Assembly: GCA_963514095.1 (NCBI GenBank)
Contig: OY741281.1
Location: 3,406,154-3,470,153 of the forward strand
Source of the DNA: Eutrigla gurnardus
Lineage: Eukaryota > Chordata > Actinopteri > Perciformes > Triglidae
Direction: 5' to 3'
Length of the DNA stretch: 64,000 nucleotides
The notes under the pieces are model-generated. The model was not told the DNA's origin. It was given only the letters and a program-made list of their open reading frames with translations, and searched no databases. This document shows positions 24,608 through 45,088 of the stretch, in pieces (position 1 is the stretch's first letter; each line of letters starts with the position of its first letter). Made by a program: the position numbers and the translations under genes.

Positions 24608-27443
24608 ATGGACATGGAGAGCGAGGCGAGTGAGAAGACAGGAGATGATTCGTCTCATCTGGACGCCACCAGTGTAAGTAAGACGTTTCCTTACTGTAGT
24701 GTTTTTCTAGAAATGCTTAAAGTACATTTAAATGTGCATTAAGCAGTTTCTCCACATTAAACCCTGGAGATGTGAGTGGACGTAACATCTGAACCTTTAA
24801 CACATCTGTTATGTCGCTTGATTAAACGTGTAAAATAGATTAAACTTTTTCTGTGAGAATCTATATCCTGCTAACTTGTGATGGATTAAGTGCCCACTTG
24901 CACAGTATGGGATGACACTGGATGAATAATATATGTGCAGCGGGTAACTCAATGAGAGCCCAGTTTGCTGCTTTTTTTTTTTAAACAAGCTAAAGCGACT
25001 GTTAATGTAGACACAAGCTCACATCCAGGCTGGCAGATCAACAGCTGAATGTGATGCTGTTTAACTTTATGAACATTACTGGAATACTTGACTCACGTCT
25101 CTGTATTCTGGATTGATTGGCATATTGTTTGACCTGCTGTAATCTAAACCAGCTGACCTGGATGATGTACAGTGATAACAGAATGCTCGAAGCATTTCCA
25201 TTCATTATGGTTTCCTCTATGCATCAGGGTTGACTAAATATATATTTAAATAAGTGTCTTTAGTTAGAGGGTAATATTTATTATATTATATTATTATTTA
25301 TTAATATTATTATCGATACCCCAGAACTTCCTCAATGTCAGTGTTTTGGTTCATTTTATAAAAAAATATATATTTTCAAGAAAAATTAAGTCAAGAGGTT
25401 AAAATGAAATACCGGTGTATGGTTTACATTTTGTATGACCTTTGACATTTGCAAGTTCCTTCATCCTTTCAAGTGTTAATTGTAAAAAAGAACTATTCTT
25501 ATGAAAGTTATGTTTCTCCACTATTTAGCCTCCTTGTAGCCTCAAAGAGAACCTTCTAGTGCCCTTGTATCTCCAACACTGGATCCTGAGAGCTTCACAC
25601 ACTTGATGGATCTAAACAATCACTTCCATATCATTTAAGCTTCTAATTAACTGAAAGGGCAAGTCAAAGTGTCCTGCTCCCATTACGGGGTCCTTTATGA
25701 CTGTGTCCCCCTCCCCGGCTGCAGATTGCAGATGTGTCTGTGGAGGTTGCCACCGTCGACCACGGCCTCCGGGGGCTCTGCAGGAAGTACAGGAAGTCCC
25801 GACGGAAGCCCAAGGGCCTCCAGAGGCTGTGGGCCCGCCTGCTGAGCGTCCCGCACCTCGCCATCATCATCGCGGCGGTGGTCTTCGTGGTGGTGATCGT
25901 CATGTGGTCGCTGCTGTGGGTCTTCATATGTAAGTTAAGGGTACTTAAATCATATTACAGCAGAGATCTTCAACAGGGGGTCCGGGACTCCTTGGGGGTC
26001 TGCAGATTTACTGGAGTGGGTCCCTGAAATTATTTGATCCCCTTCCAAAAATTTTAATATGTCCAAAAATCCACCTTAACATGAATACAGCCTATATTAA
26101 ACAAATGTAAATCTTCCTGTTTGTTTAATATTATGTTGAGAAATTGTGATGTATTCCAAAATAGAATTAAAACATGAATCTGATAACATTCATATTTTAA
26201 TGGCTTAGCATTACAATCATCATTACAAAAACTTTTATGGCACTACACGTAATTATTGGTTGGTTTAATAAGGAACTTTTTTTTTTTTCCTTGGCCTGAA
26301 AACATTAAAGCCTTCTGATCTACAGTATTATCAAATAAAATGCTGCACCACATAATGCAAGTGTTTGTCCTTTATTTCCTCAGTTCGCAGGGAAAGCAAC
26401 AGCGGCGTGTATTTTGCCGGGATGTTCCGCGTCGCCAACGTGGAGTTCATCCCCGAGTACCGCCAGGCAGAGTCCCACGAGTTTGTGTCCATGGCAACCA
26501 AGATACAACACGTGGTACGTTTGATGGGACCCCTCTGAATACTTACAGGAACGGTAAGTGCTGAGCCGGTGATCCGGGAGAGTCTTGACGGTTAATTGCC
26601 GGTGTCTCGCAGGTGAGCAATGTGTACAAGGTGTCCTCTGTGGCCAGACTCTACAAGCAAGCTGTCATCTCAGACCTCAGGTACCTCTCGATGCCGCTCG
26701 TCAGCACGATGATGCGGCAAAAAGTGGTTTTGATTGCAGTCTCCGGCATCAACACCCTGTCTTTAAAGCTGCATCGTGTGCTCACCCAGCAACAACCACA
26801 AGGGCGGTGTGCTGGTCCACTTCTGGATGGTGTTCGTGGTCCCCCGGCTGAAGAGCCCGGCCGTGTGTGAGGAGTGTGTCGGAGCCATTTTCAGGGACTC
26901 GGTCCACACCAGCATGAAGAACCGGTCCTCTGTCGGCTACCTGCTGGGCCTCCCGGTGGACATCGACTCCATCCTCATCAACGGTGCCTCCGTGTGTTCA
27001 CACCCCTAAACCTGTGCATTAAACCAGAAACATATTGATTACTGTGTCTCCCCTACAGCTGTTCAGAGATCAGATTATTCATCGAACGGGGCAGGTAGGT
27101 GAGAACACACAGGTGCAGTAAAAGTGTGTCGCATTGTGAATCCATTAGTGATGGTTGCTCTCCTTCCAGGCTCACAGTGTGTCGACAAGCTGTATGCCAA
27201 CATCCCCGGGGCCAGCATCCCTTTAAACGTCTTCTCGTCGTGGGGAGGGGTGACCTGCCACGTGAAACTCACCGCCGCCCCCGGCTCTCTGGTCCGTCTC
27301 ACCGTCTCCTCGTTCCTCATCGAGCCCAGCGACTGTGTGAACGACGGCCTGGTCGTGTACGACGCCCTGCTGCCCATGAGGGGGCGCATTCTGCACAGGT
27401 GAGTCCAGACGGAGGCACTGCCATACAAACCTCACAGATCCTA

Positions 27444-27505
<62 letters not shown>

Positions 27506-28144
27506 CAGGCTGTGTGAGCCCGTGTCCAGCTCCTTCTCCTTGGTGTCTACCTCCAACGTCATGCTGCTCTCCTTCAGAATGACCAACGGCAACAAGAGCT
27601 TCAGAGGACACTTTGAGGCCATTGCTGAACAAAGTACGACATATTGCTTTATGTGGCAATTAAAAGTCAATGTTTTAATTCATTTCAAGCTTTTGTCTAT
27701 TCTCAAAGGAATCTGTGAGGTTTCCCTTCATTTGAAAAGATGTAGAGGTTACAAAAATACACAAACGAGTTACATGAATCCATTAAAACATCGTCTTAAA
27801 TTGTCCATCGGTTGGTAAAGTATTGATTTTAAATGTATGTTGATTACGGGATTATTCACTTATTTACAATATTTTTGGGGCCTGATTGGATTGGATGTAC
27901 GATATCAATCATTTTTTGTATAAGTCAGCTGTTTTTGATTCACCTCTGACCCCTGACATTTATCTTGAGACCTTATGGAATAGCTGGGGGTGAAAGTATA
28001 ATCCTTAAGTGTGTCTTCCTCTCTTAGTGTGTATGTCTCATATTGAGACCCAGTTAGAGCCTGACATCACGGGTCAGATCTACAGCCCCTTCCACCCCAG
28101 CCTTCTGCCCCCACAGTGCTTCTGCACCTGGAAGTTTGAGGTAG

Positions 28145-28217
<73 letters not shown>

Positions 28218-29762
28218 CGTAGCTGTTGTTGAATGTGTGTTTTCTTCCAGACCCCTAACAGCGCGTTAGGAGTCGCCCTGCGATTTCACAACTACGTGTT
28301 GAAACCGAAGGGCATGAAGGGCTGTGAGCACGGCTGGTGGAAGGTCAATGAGGTCATGTATGTGGGCATGTTTAGGTTTAAATGCACATTTAACTGTTTC
28401 ACGACGTCCTGTGATGGTGTAGTTGCCGGTTGCTCTCCCTCCACAGTTTCTGCGGCAGCTACGTGGGACACCACACGGTGTTTCGCATCGCCGACCACGC
28501 GCCAGAGGTGGAGTTTCGCTGCAGCTCACGTCACTCTGCTCAGCCTTTTCAGGCGTCGCACAGCAGCTACAATATCAGCCAGCGTAAGCATGACTCGTCA
28601 GATCTAGCACACACTGTAGGGAATGACATAGAGATGCTTCAGTGACTTTGTTTACCTCCAGCCTGCCCAGAGAGCAGCTTCCTGTGCTCCACAGGTCTGT
28701 GTGTGGAGAAGAGTCGCCGGTGTGACGGACTGGACGACTGCCAGGACGAGAGCGACGAGGTCTTCTGCTGTAAGATGTCCTATTAATTACATATTACTGT
28801 TTATTACACTGTTTTAATTCTATATAAGAGTTGCATATCTTCACAGCGAGGCCGACGAAGAACTGCGGCGGCAACAGTCTTCTGCATCCTCTGTTTGTGT
28901 GCAACGGAGAGACCGACTGCACCAACGGGATAGATGAGATCAACTGCACTCAGGGTATCAATATTAGACATACGGATCTGCCCTTTAACCCTTCACCTCT
29001 ACTATAACAGGAGCTTCTCTACGTTTTCACAGAAACGACCTGCTCTGAGATAAGGTATCCGTGCAGCAGCGGCTCCTGCATCCTGAAGAAGAACGCAAAG
29101 TGCGACGGCGTTCACGACTGCAGGGACCGGAGCGATGAGGCCGACTGTGGTGAGCTCCTGTTATCTGCTCCACGTTGAACCATTCAAAGAGGATGCAATG
29201 TTGCAAAAACTGACTTTTTGTCACCCTACGTGTAAGAATTCTACATTTTTAATGACTCAGTCTTACATTTGTCTGCATTATTTAACATTTAAATATCCAC
29301 TTCCAACCAAATATATGTTAAATTATGGGAGTTGCAGTTTCCTCCACCTTTATTATCACCTTAATTGTTTACCTTTCTGTCGTTAGCTTAAAATTTTGTA
29401 ATTGTAAATGTATTTAATTCAAGACGGGGACAATGTATAAGACATTACTCCTGTACAACAAGAAAAGCTGCATTATGCTATAATAAATACATAATAACCA
29501 GTCCAATGATTAACCAACCATGATCTCTCATATTAGGTTTTGTCCCGCCTGAGTTGCTCTTCATAGTTGAAACACAGTGATTACACTGACGGCTCTCTGC
29601 CAGACTCCTTCAGTGACTTCATGAGAAAGTAGTTGTTTTATAATATTCTTCAAAGCTGACCCAGCTCTAATGGCTCTCTCTCTCTGTTAGCTGTTGTGTT
29701 GTCATGATGGGGTCTCCAGGTAATGGGTTGGTCTTTGATCACTCACTGATACGGGGCAATAC

Positions 29763-29847
<85 letters not shown>

Positions 29848-31398
29848 TTTAATAAGGCGGCAGCAGATCTGTCTGTCATGGTGATGACTCAGCTTGTGGC
29901 ACAGAAAACATCCAAACTGGTACAGGGCCACTGTGCATATAGAAAAAAAAAAAAAAATTATGTTGAAATTGGCTAATTTTCTTTATTCATTTTCATCTTT
30001 TTTTATCGTTCAAAATAAATAAGAATAGAAATCCAGACAGAACTGAACTGCACATAATCAAAATTATAAAACATATTTTTCTTTCTCTCACTGAAGCATA
30101 ATCTATGCTTAGAGGCAATAATGTATTATATATTAATAACAGTAATATGATATGTAATTTAGTGCACGTGTGTTCCATTACAATATAACCAAAGTCCAGT
30201 ATCATATAAACAGTATCATATAAGTATAATATAAGTATTATATAAACAGTATATGTGCTCCGTAGACTGTGGTCGTCCCTCCTCGGTGGAGAAGTCCGGT
30301 TCCTGGACCGGTCCGGAGCGGATCGTGGGTGGAGACGACTCGTTGGAGGGCGAGTGGCCGTGGCAGGTCAGCCTCCACTTCTCTGGTCACATGTACTGTG
30401 GTGCGTCGGTGCTCTCCTCTGATTGGCTCGTCTCGGCAGCACACTGCTTCAGCAAGGAAAGGTCAGTGACAACCCGGCTGATGAACAACATCCTGGTATA
30501 AAAATATGCAAAATTTCACCCAAAAAATTGCAGAAATTAGTTTTATTTATCATCTTGTGACCCCTCAGATTTGTTTTGGTACAACAGTTTCTGGAACCTA
30601 AACACTATTATTTAATTCCCCTTAATATGATAATCTACAAAATGTCCTTGGGTGACCCCTGACCTCTGACTCCCCCCAGGCTGTCCGACCCCCGTCACTG
30701 GAGCGCCCACCTCGGCATGCTGACGCAGGGCGGTGCCCGCCACGTGGCGGAGATCCGGCGCATCGTGGTGCACGAGTACTACAACGCGTACACGTTCGAC
30801 TACGACATCGCCCTGCTGCAGCTGAAGGCGCCCTGGCCCGCCTCCCTCCGCCCGCTGGTCCAGCCCGTCTGCCTGCCCCCCTCCTCCCACACCGTCACCC
30901 ACACCCACCGCTGCCTGGTCACCGGGTGGGGTTACCGCTCCGAGGAGGGTGAGCAGCACCCGTTCTATAAACATCACCTTAATAATGATGAGCTGCTGAT
31001 GTCATTTTGATGTTGTTCTGCAGACAAAGTGCTTCCCTCGGTGCTGCAGAAAGCTGAGGTGTCTCTCCTGAGCCAGACTGACTGTAAGAAGAGCTACGGA
31101 CCCGTCTCACCACGCATGCTGTGTGCCGGCGTGCCCTCTGGGGAGCGGGACGCCTGCAGGGTGAGCTCACATCTCAACCTGCATCTATACTACTTTCAAA
31201 GTTGGTGATGAACTCTCTTTTTTGTTTTGGTCTCAGGGCGATTCAGGAGGTCCTCTGTCCTGTCGGGCACCGGGCGGCGGGCGCTGGTTCCTGATCGGCA
31301 TCGTCAGCTGGGGGGCGGGCTGCGGCAGACCCAACCTGCCTGGGGTCTACACCCGGGTCAACAAGTTCACCTCCTGGATCTACAGCCATATCAGCTGA
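24608..31398 (+). CDS. tmprss7: Transmembrane protease serine 7 (matriptase-3)
   Basis: Eighteen exons join in phase to about 835 residues: 24608-24673, 25725-25929, 26384-26514, 26613-26680, 26790-26983, 27059-27094, 27170-27398, 27509-27633, 28028-28140, 28251-28357, 28447-28583, 28662-28769, 28847-28954, 29033-29149, 30266-30461, 30680-30948, 31024-31160, 31237-31398. The order is a short basic cytoplasmic tail, one transmembrane helix (~69-90; AIIIAAVVFVVVIVMW), SEA (~91-225), two CUB domains (~234-470), three LDLa repeats (~471-581) and a trypsin-like domain. Activation site PER|IVGG follows residue ~600. The triad is His in SAAHC (~641), Asp in FDYDIALL (~689) and Ser in GDSGGP (~785). 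The acidic S1 residue (RDACRGDSGG) indicates cleavage after Arg/Lys. The second LDLa has only four cysteines. It is a type II membrane protease at the cell surface; physiological substrates are unknown. Confidence 0.93.
24674..25724. other. tmprss7 intron 1
   Basis: AT-rich, with an ATT/TATTA low-complexity patch around 25270-25316. No exon or recognised element is seen. Confidence 0.5.
25961..26317. mobile_element. hAT-like non-autonomous element in tmprss7 intron 2
   Basis: The element starts CAGAGATCTTCAACAGGGGG and ends in a degenerate inverted counterpart (CATTAAAGCCTTCTG). The 8 bp on the left (TATTACAG) and right (ATCTACAG) agree at five positions including TACAG, which suggests a decayed 8-bp target duplication as made by hAT transposons. 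It is about 357 bp with no coding capacity. The family name cannot be assigned by eye. Confidence 0.55.
27446..27502. repeat. (TG)n microsatellite abutting a tmprss7 splice acceptor
   Basis: A pure dinucleotide run ends 6 bp before the exon at 27509, leaving only CTGCAG between run and exon in place of a polypyrimidine tract. Confidence 0.95.
28147..28215. repeat. (CA)n microsatellite filling a 110-bp tmprss7 intron
   Basis: The run begins 7 bp after the exon ending at 28140 and makes up most of the intron 28141-28250. Confidence 0.95.
29766..29846. repeat. (CA)n microsatellite
   Basis: About 40 CA units lie in the tmprss7 intron before the protease-domain exons (29150-30265). The rest of that intron is AT-rich and unremarkable. 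Confidence 0.95.
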
Positions 31399-31463
31399 CA
31401 TCACGAGACTCGTATTCATCCAGTGCCAGCTGATGTTTGAATGTTCTGCCGCTCAAACCAGAT

Positions 31464-31469
31464 AATAAA
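31464..31469 (+). terminator. Polyadenylation signal of tmprss7
   Basis: AATAAA lies 66 bp after the stop codon, giving a very short 3' UTR. Confidence 0.75.
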
Positions 31470-31489
31470 AAAGCATCATCAGATGTTCT

Positions 31490-32081
31490 GTCTTTTATGT
31501 TCAAGAGCTTTCCTTTTTTACTGAAGTGCTATGAATGTGTGACACCTCCAACAAAGGAGGCACGTTGAAAGATTTCAATTCTGATCATCGCTGCTGCATT
31601 CCTCCTTCAAACCTGGAAACCCATCTTTGGTTCCAGAATGTCTAAATCCTGGTCCAGTCCCCCCCGAGCAGCATCCAAGGGCACAGCAGCCAAGCACCCC
31701 CATCACACTCTCCCCCTCAAACACCCCTTTGTCTCCCCCAGCTTTACTCCCACACACACAGTGAGGGAGTTTGCCCACAGTGTCCGTCGCGCGGATTGTA
31801 GGCCGAGCCTTTTTTCATAGTGCTCTCATTGTCCCATCGCACTGCATTCTGGGCCTCCGTGTGACACCTGCCGGCCCAGTTCAGGTAAAAAAAAAAAAAA
31901 AAAAAGTTAGGCTGGTGAATGCCCCGCCGGATCCGAGCCGCTCAGGTCGGATTTCTGCACCTTTTTTTTTTTTTTTTTTTCAAAGGGAGCGACATCGGGG
32001 GTTTCCTCTCTCTCTCCCTCTCTCCCTCTATGCTGAGGTATTGTTGCATATCGCCTCCGCGGAGCTTAACGGGACACTGCT
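31490..32081. other. Spacer between tmprss7 and the ST14-like gene
   Basis: Only ~0.6 kb, so it must carry the promoter of the downstream protease gene. It contains an A run (about 31887-31905), a T run (about 31963-31980) and a CTCTCTCC-rich pyrimidine stretch (about 32008-32029). No clear TATA box was seen. Confidence 0.5.
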
Positions 32082-40878
<8,797 letters not shown>

Positions 40879-41815
40879 CACAAAACAAAAGAGACTCTCC
40901 ACCTCACACACGGGACGGCGGTTTCCACACCCGGAGTCCACCTTCAGACCGTTGTCATGATTGCAGGACAGTTTTTTTTCGGGGGGAGCGTTTCCACGGC
41001 AACAGGCCAGCAGGGACCATCATCCCTGCTCCACAGCAACAAATCTCCAAACATTGACAGTGGCTCTAAAAACACATATTGGTTGGAATACCTCATACAG
41101 ATGATAAAATACTGAATTATTTTTTACAGAATCCTCTGAAAGTTTCACAGGATATTATTTTGACAGGAAGTGACGGGTCAAAGTAGGACAACCAGCGAAC
41201 CCCCATCCCTTATCCTATGTCAGCTCCACTGTTCACTATGGATGTGACTATACTAAAAACCTTTTATTCCCCCTCCCTCTTCACTCGTCCACGTACTGTA
41301 TGTGTGTGTTCATGGCCGACTGTGTGAGTTTATTGTACTGTATGCGTGTATTTGTATATCACAAATTTATCTAAGCCCATAGCCTTATGTTCGATATATA
41401 TATATTCCTGTTACCGTAGAGGAGTGAATAATCCCCTCGATAGGAGGTGATAATATATTTTGCATTTTCAGTTTTACTGTGATTTAATTTATCATTATGG
41501 TGCCGACTTTGTGTTTCATGCTGCACGATCACAGCTTCCCTTCAATTCTGATGCTGATTCTGAGGAGCAGATATACCATTATCTCTTATTCAGCTCACAT
41601 CACCCCCTAGTGGTCAATCTGCACCGTTGTTAATTGAATGTCCGGAGGGAATGGTTCACCTTTACACCCAACAGGATTCATTTTTTGTAATTTTTTTTTT
41701 TTTATAAACATGCAGTTTGTATCAGATATAAAATGATTTTACATTAAAGACACAATTTCCAAATTCTCAAGTCTCAACAAAACTTTGCATTTTTATATAA
41801 AAGAAAACCAAATAT

Positions 41816-41880
41816 CTTGAAATGTGAGAAACACACAACCGTCTCGTTGTTAATGAGGACGCCGCTCGTTTCCCGGTGCT
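41816..41880 (+). repeat. 64-bp direct duplication upstream of flt1, copy 1
   Basis: It begins CTTGAAATGTGAGAAACAC and contains AACCGTCTCGTTGTTAATGA. It recurs about 0.7 kb downstream at 42528-42592 with roughly 90% identity by eye. Confidence 0.85.
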
Positions 41881-42335
41881 TCAAGTTCAAACAACTTTAA
41901 TTATTATCATAATTATTATTTATTTATTTATTTATAGTTCAAAATTAGAAAAGTAGTAGTAAATCGAATAAAAATAAACCAAAGAGGAAAAAAAAGTCTA
42001 AATAAATAAGTACGGTTCATGCAACGATACATAAGCAATACAAACTCATATATAATGAACTCGTATTAAGTGTTCATTTCCAAAGACTGCTGTCGAGGTT
42101 TAAGAGCCTGACAGACGGGATGAACTTTGAGTAGCGGTTTGTTTTGCTGCGTGGTGCATTTTTATTATGACATTTACTTTGGGTTTTTTTCCTTATAATA
42201 ATAATAATAATAATAATATCCAACAGTGAAATTTGACTATTTGTTTTTCTTAATTTAGACTTTTGATTGGTAAATCTGGGAGCATCTGACAGAAAAAGGT
42301 GTATCCCACTACAATATGGGGCACCTGTATTTAGG

Positions 42336-42340
<5 letters not shown>

Positions 42341-42404
<64 letters not shown>
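42341..42404. repeat. (TA)n microsatellite
   Basis: A pure TA run of about 64 bp, lying between the two copies of the 64-bp duplication. Confidence 0.95.
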
Positions 42405-42405
<1 letters not shown>

Positions 42406-42527
42406 GTTGTGGTTTGAACCTTTGAACCTTTAAACGAGGTTAGCCGTTGGCATCAGTGTTTTATGTGACGTGCCTTTCCAAGGAGAACGATTTCCTTTTG
42501 GAAGGGGAAAAAAAAAAAGATGAACAA

Positions 42528-42592
42528 CTTGAAATGTGAGAAACACAACCGTCTCGTTGTTGATGAGGACGCCGCCCGTCTCGCCCGGTGCC
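42528..42592 (+). repeat. 64-bp direct duplication upstream of flt1, copy 2
   Basis: Same segment as 41816-41880, differing mainly by a CA deletion and substitutions such as TAATGAGG to TGATGAGG. It lies about 0.3 kb before the flt1 TATA box. Confidence 0.85.
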
Positions 42593-42867
42593 TACGTGCT
42601 GATCATCCCGTGCAGACGAGGAGAGACGCGCAGGGTTTAAGCGCATCCATCGGTGCGTAAATCCAACCTGTTCTGGGAATAAAACTTGAGGATTGTTAGA
42701 TATCTAAATGAATGTTTTTTTTTTTTTTAAATAACTGTGACAAAACCAAAAATTCGGGGTAATTGACTTGTACTCAAACCTCCCTGTTCGATCGTTGACC
42801 GCTTGGGGAGAGAATAAAAAAAAAAAAGGTGGGCACTGCTCTTTACGCGCCTCTGGGTGTGTCAGCG

Positions 42868-42919
42868 GACGTCACGGAAGTCCTCTATCCGGTGGCCTCA
42901 CTGTGGGAACGGTATAAAT
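42868..42919 (+). promoter_or_regulatory. flt1: flt1 core promoter: CRE-like, ETS-like and TATA elements
   Basis: GACGTCAC (42868-42875) overlaps CGGAAG (42875-42880), and TATAAAT follows at 42913-42919. The signal-peptide exon starts 245 bp further on. Adjacent CRE and ETS elements near a TATA box are, from what I recall, also described for the human FLT1 promoter. The cap site is probably near 42945. Confidence 0.6.
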
Positions 42920-43163
42920 CCGCGCCTCTGTCCAAAACGATGGGGAAAAAAAGTTACAGTGGATTCAGGCGCGGTGTCGTGGTGCGTGATCTCTCCCCGC
43001 AGCTCTCCTCAGGAAACCGAGCCATCCCCACCGCTTGCCGACCCGCCCGCCGCGCAGAGCGCGCCGCCAGCAGCCCAGACTTTTTACTCCGGGGGGGGGG
43101 GGGGGGGACTTCGACAGGAATATATAAATATTATTTATTGGAGCGCTGCAACGGACTTACCAG

Positions 43164-44999
43164 ATGATGATGAACTGTATCCTCGTATGTCTGCTATGTG
43201 GATTGTATGGTGCTTTCGTGAAGGGTGAGTAACACTTTTACTGCCTTATTGCGTCACTATGCGTTACTTTTACTGGTGGTAAAGTGAAAATGAAACGGTA
43301 TGAAGTCGTTTTTTAGGCTTTGCATGACTATGATTGCGCTTAAAGGACATTAAGAACAGTTATCTCCATCACTAAAGCAAACCTGATGGAAGAAAAAGAA
43401 AAGGTGCACACGTGTGGCTCTTGATTGGCTCGTTTGTGTGCGCACTAAGTGGTCTGGAGCTCGTGTGTCTGAGGCTTCCAGCTTCTGTTAACAGGCAGAT
43501 TACGCGCTTTCTCCTGCGGGACGCCGGTGTGGAAACTGCGGCCCCGCGGCTCCGTGTGCGCGCTTGGCCCCGGCTGAATGAACACACGCAGGGCGTTGTT
43601 TCCTGAGACTGATGGGTTTGTCTAATCAAAGCACTGATTTTTAAAAAAAGAACGAGGGGTCGTGACCGGCTGAAGGGAAATCTCCTCTGTGCAGGAACCG
43701 CGGGGTTAATCTGTGGGTTTGGTTTATTTGGATAAAACAGACCGCAGGTTGATCTGTCTTTTTTCTTTTTGTGGCTCGAGTCTGTGGTGTTTTTGGCTTA
43801 TTAACATTCTTCAGAGAAAACGAAGATTAATATTGGTTTTACCTGCAACATGAAACATTAACATCAAGTTAAGATCTTCATAATGTTGCTTATTGTTTCG
43901 TAAATGTGGCCAATAAACTTGGCATTAATAAATGATTAATAGTTAACACAATCAGTACCTTAAATAATTATCATTCCATTTTTTAATTCATTGTTTAAAT
44001 GTTAGTTCTGTTGTGTTTTATACTTTTTAAACTAAATCAAATGATCACCAATGAACTGCTGATTAGCGTGAGAGTAATCAAATTAGATTTTAAGAGACTT
44101 ACTTTTTAAAAAACATTTTGATTTGTTTTTTTCTAATAATAATAATATGAATACATTTTATGAGGAGGCGCCTTTAAGGACACTCAAGGTCGCCTAACAA
44201 AGACAATCAAAAATGACAGTTAAAATAAAAAAAAATAAAAAATAAATAAAACTTTGAATCAAAATATTGTACAAAACATTTATAATCATGATAATAAAGT
44301 GGATGTTGAGGATGCCCGGAGGGAATCTAAATGTATAAATATCCATAAATCATACATTTATGTACATTTCATATAATTAAACATACATTCATCATCGTTT
44401 GTCATTGTTAAAACATCATAATCAACCTTCATGGGGTTAATATGATCCAACATCTGATAGAAGGCCTTGGGTTTTTTCAATTGAAAATCCAAACCTAAAT
44501 ATAACATTATAAGTGCACATATGAAACGTCACTTAATCGTTATACCTTCGTGGTGTGCATCGAACTAACCTCTCTAAATTATACATATTGTCATTTTAAT
44601 TCATATTTATTTTATATATACGATTTTGAGCTGCTCATTTATTCAGTGACTAATATCAATTTTGATTAAATAATATTTTCTTCCCACCTTTAAAGAAAAA
44701 TAGTCTTTATACTCTTAAGCATTTCTTCCAAAACCCCTGATAAGCCATCCGAAGTTATTTCCCCCAGTCAGTAAACCAGTAAGTGTGTGGAAACATAGTT
44801 GTTTGTCTGCGTGTGGTTGGAAATGTGACATTTTAGAAACAAAGAGCGTAACTTCCTGTTTGAGTCGGGAGGAGCAGCAGCAGGGAAAGTGTGCCGAGTC
44901 GTAGTGGATTCTTCTGGAAATGGCTTTGTGGACACTTCACAGCTTGTTGAAAAGGCCCCAGAAGGCCTGGAGGAGATCCTGAACTTCCCCTCCGTCTCC

Positions 45000-45088
<89 letters not shown>

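Larger units (their letters stand above)
40879..42900. other. Spacer between the ST14-like gene and flt1
   Basis: It holds the 3' UTR of the protease gene (possible ATTAAA signal at 41743-41748), AT-rich low-complexity sequence, an (AATA)n/(ATA)n patch near 42197-42217, a long (TA)n run, and two copies of a 64-bp segment (41816-41880 and 42528-42592). No coding exon is seen. Confidence 0.6.

Noticed and set aside
28141..28250. In-frame CA-repeat extension of tmprss7 exon (EHTHTH...)
   Set aside because: A normal donor (GAG|GTAGAG) and acceptor (TTCCAG) flank the repeat and both CUB exons join in phase, so the run is intronic.
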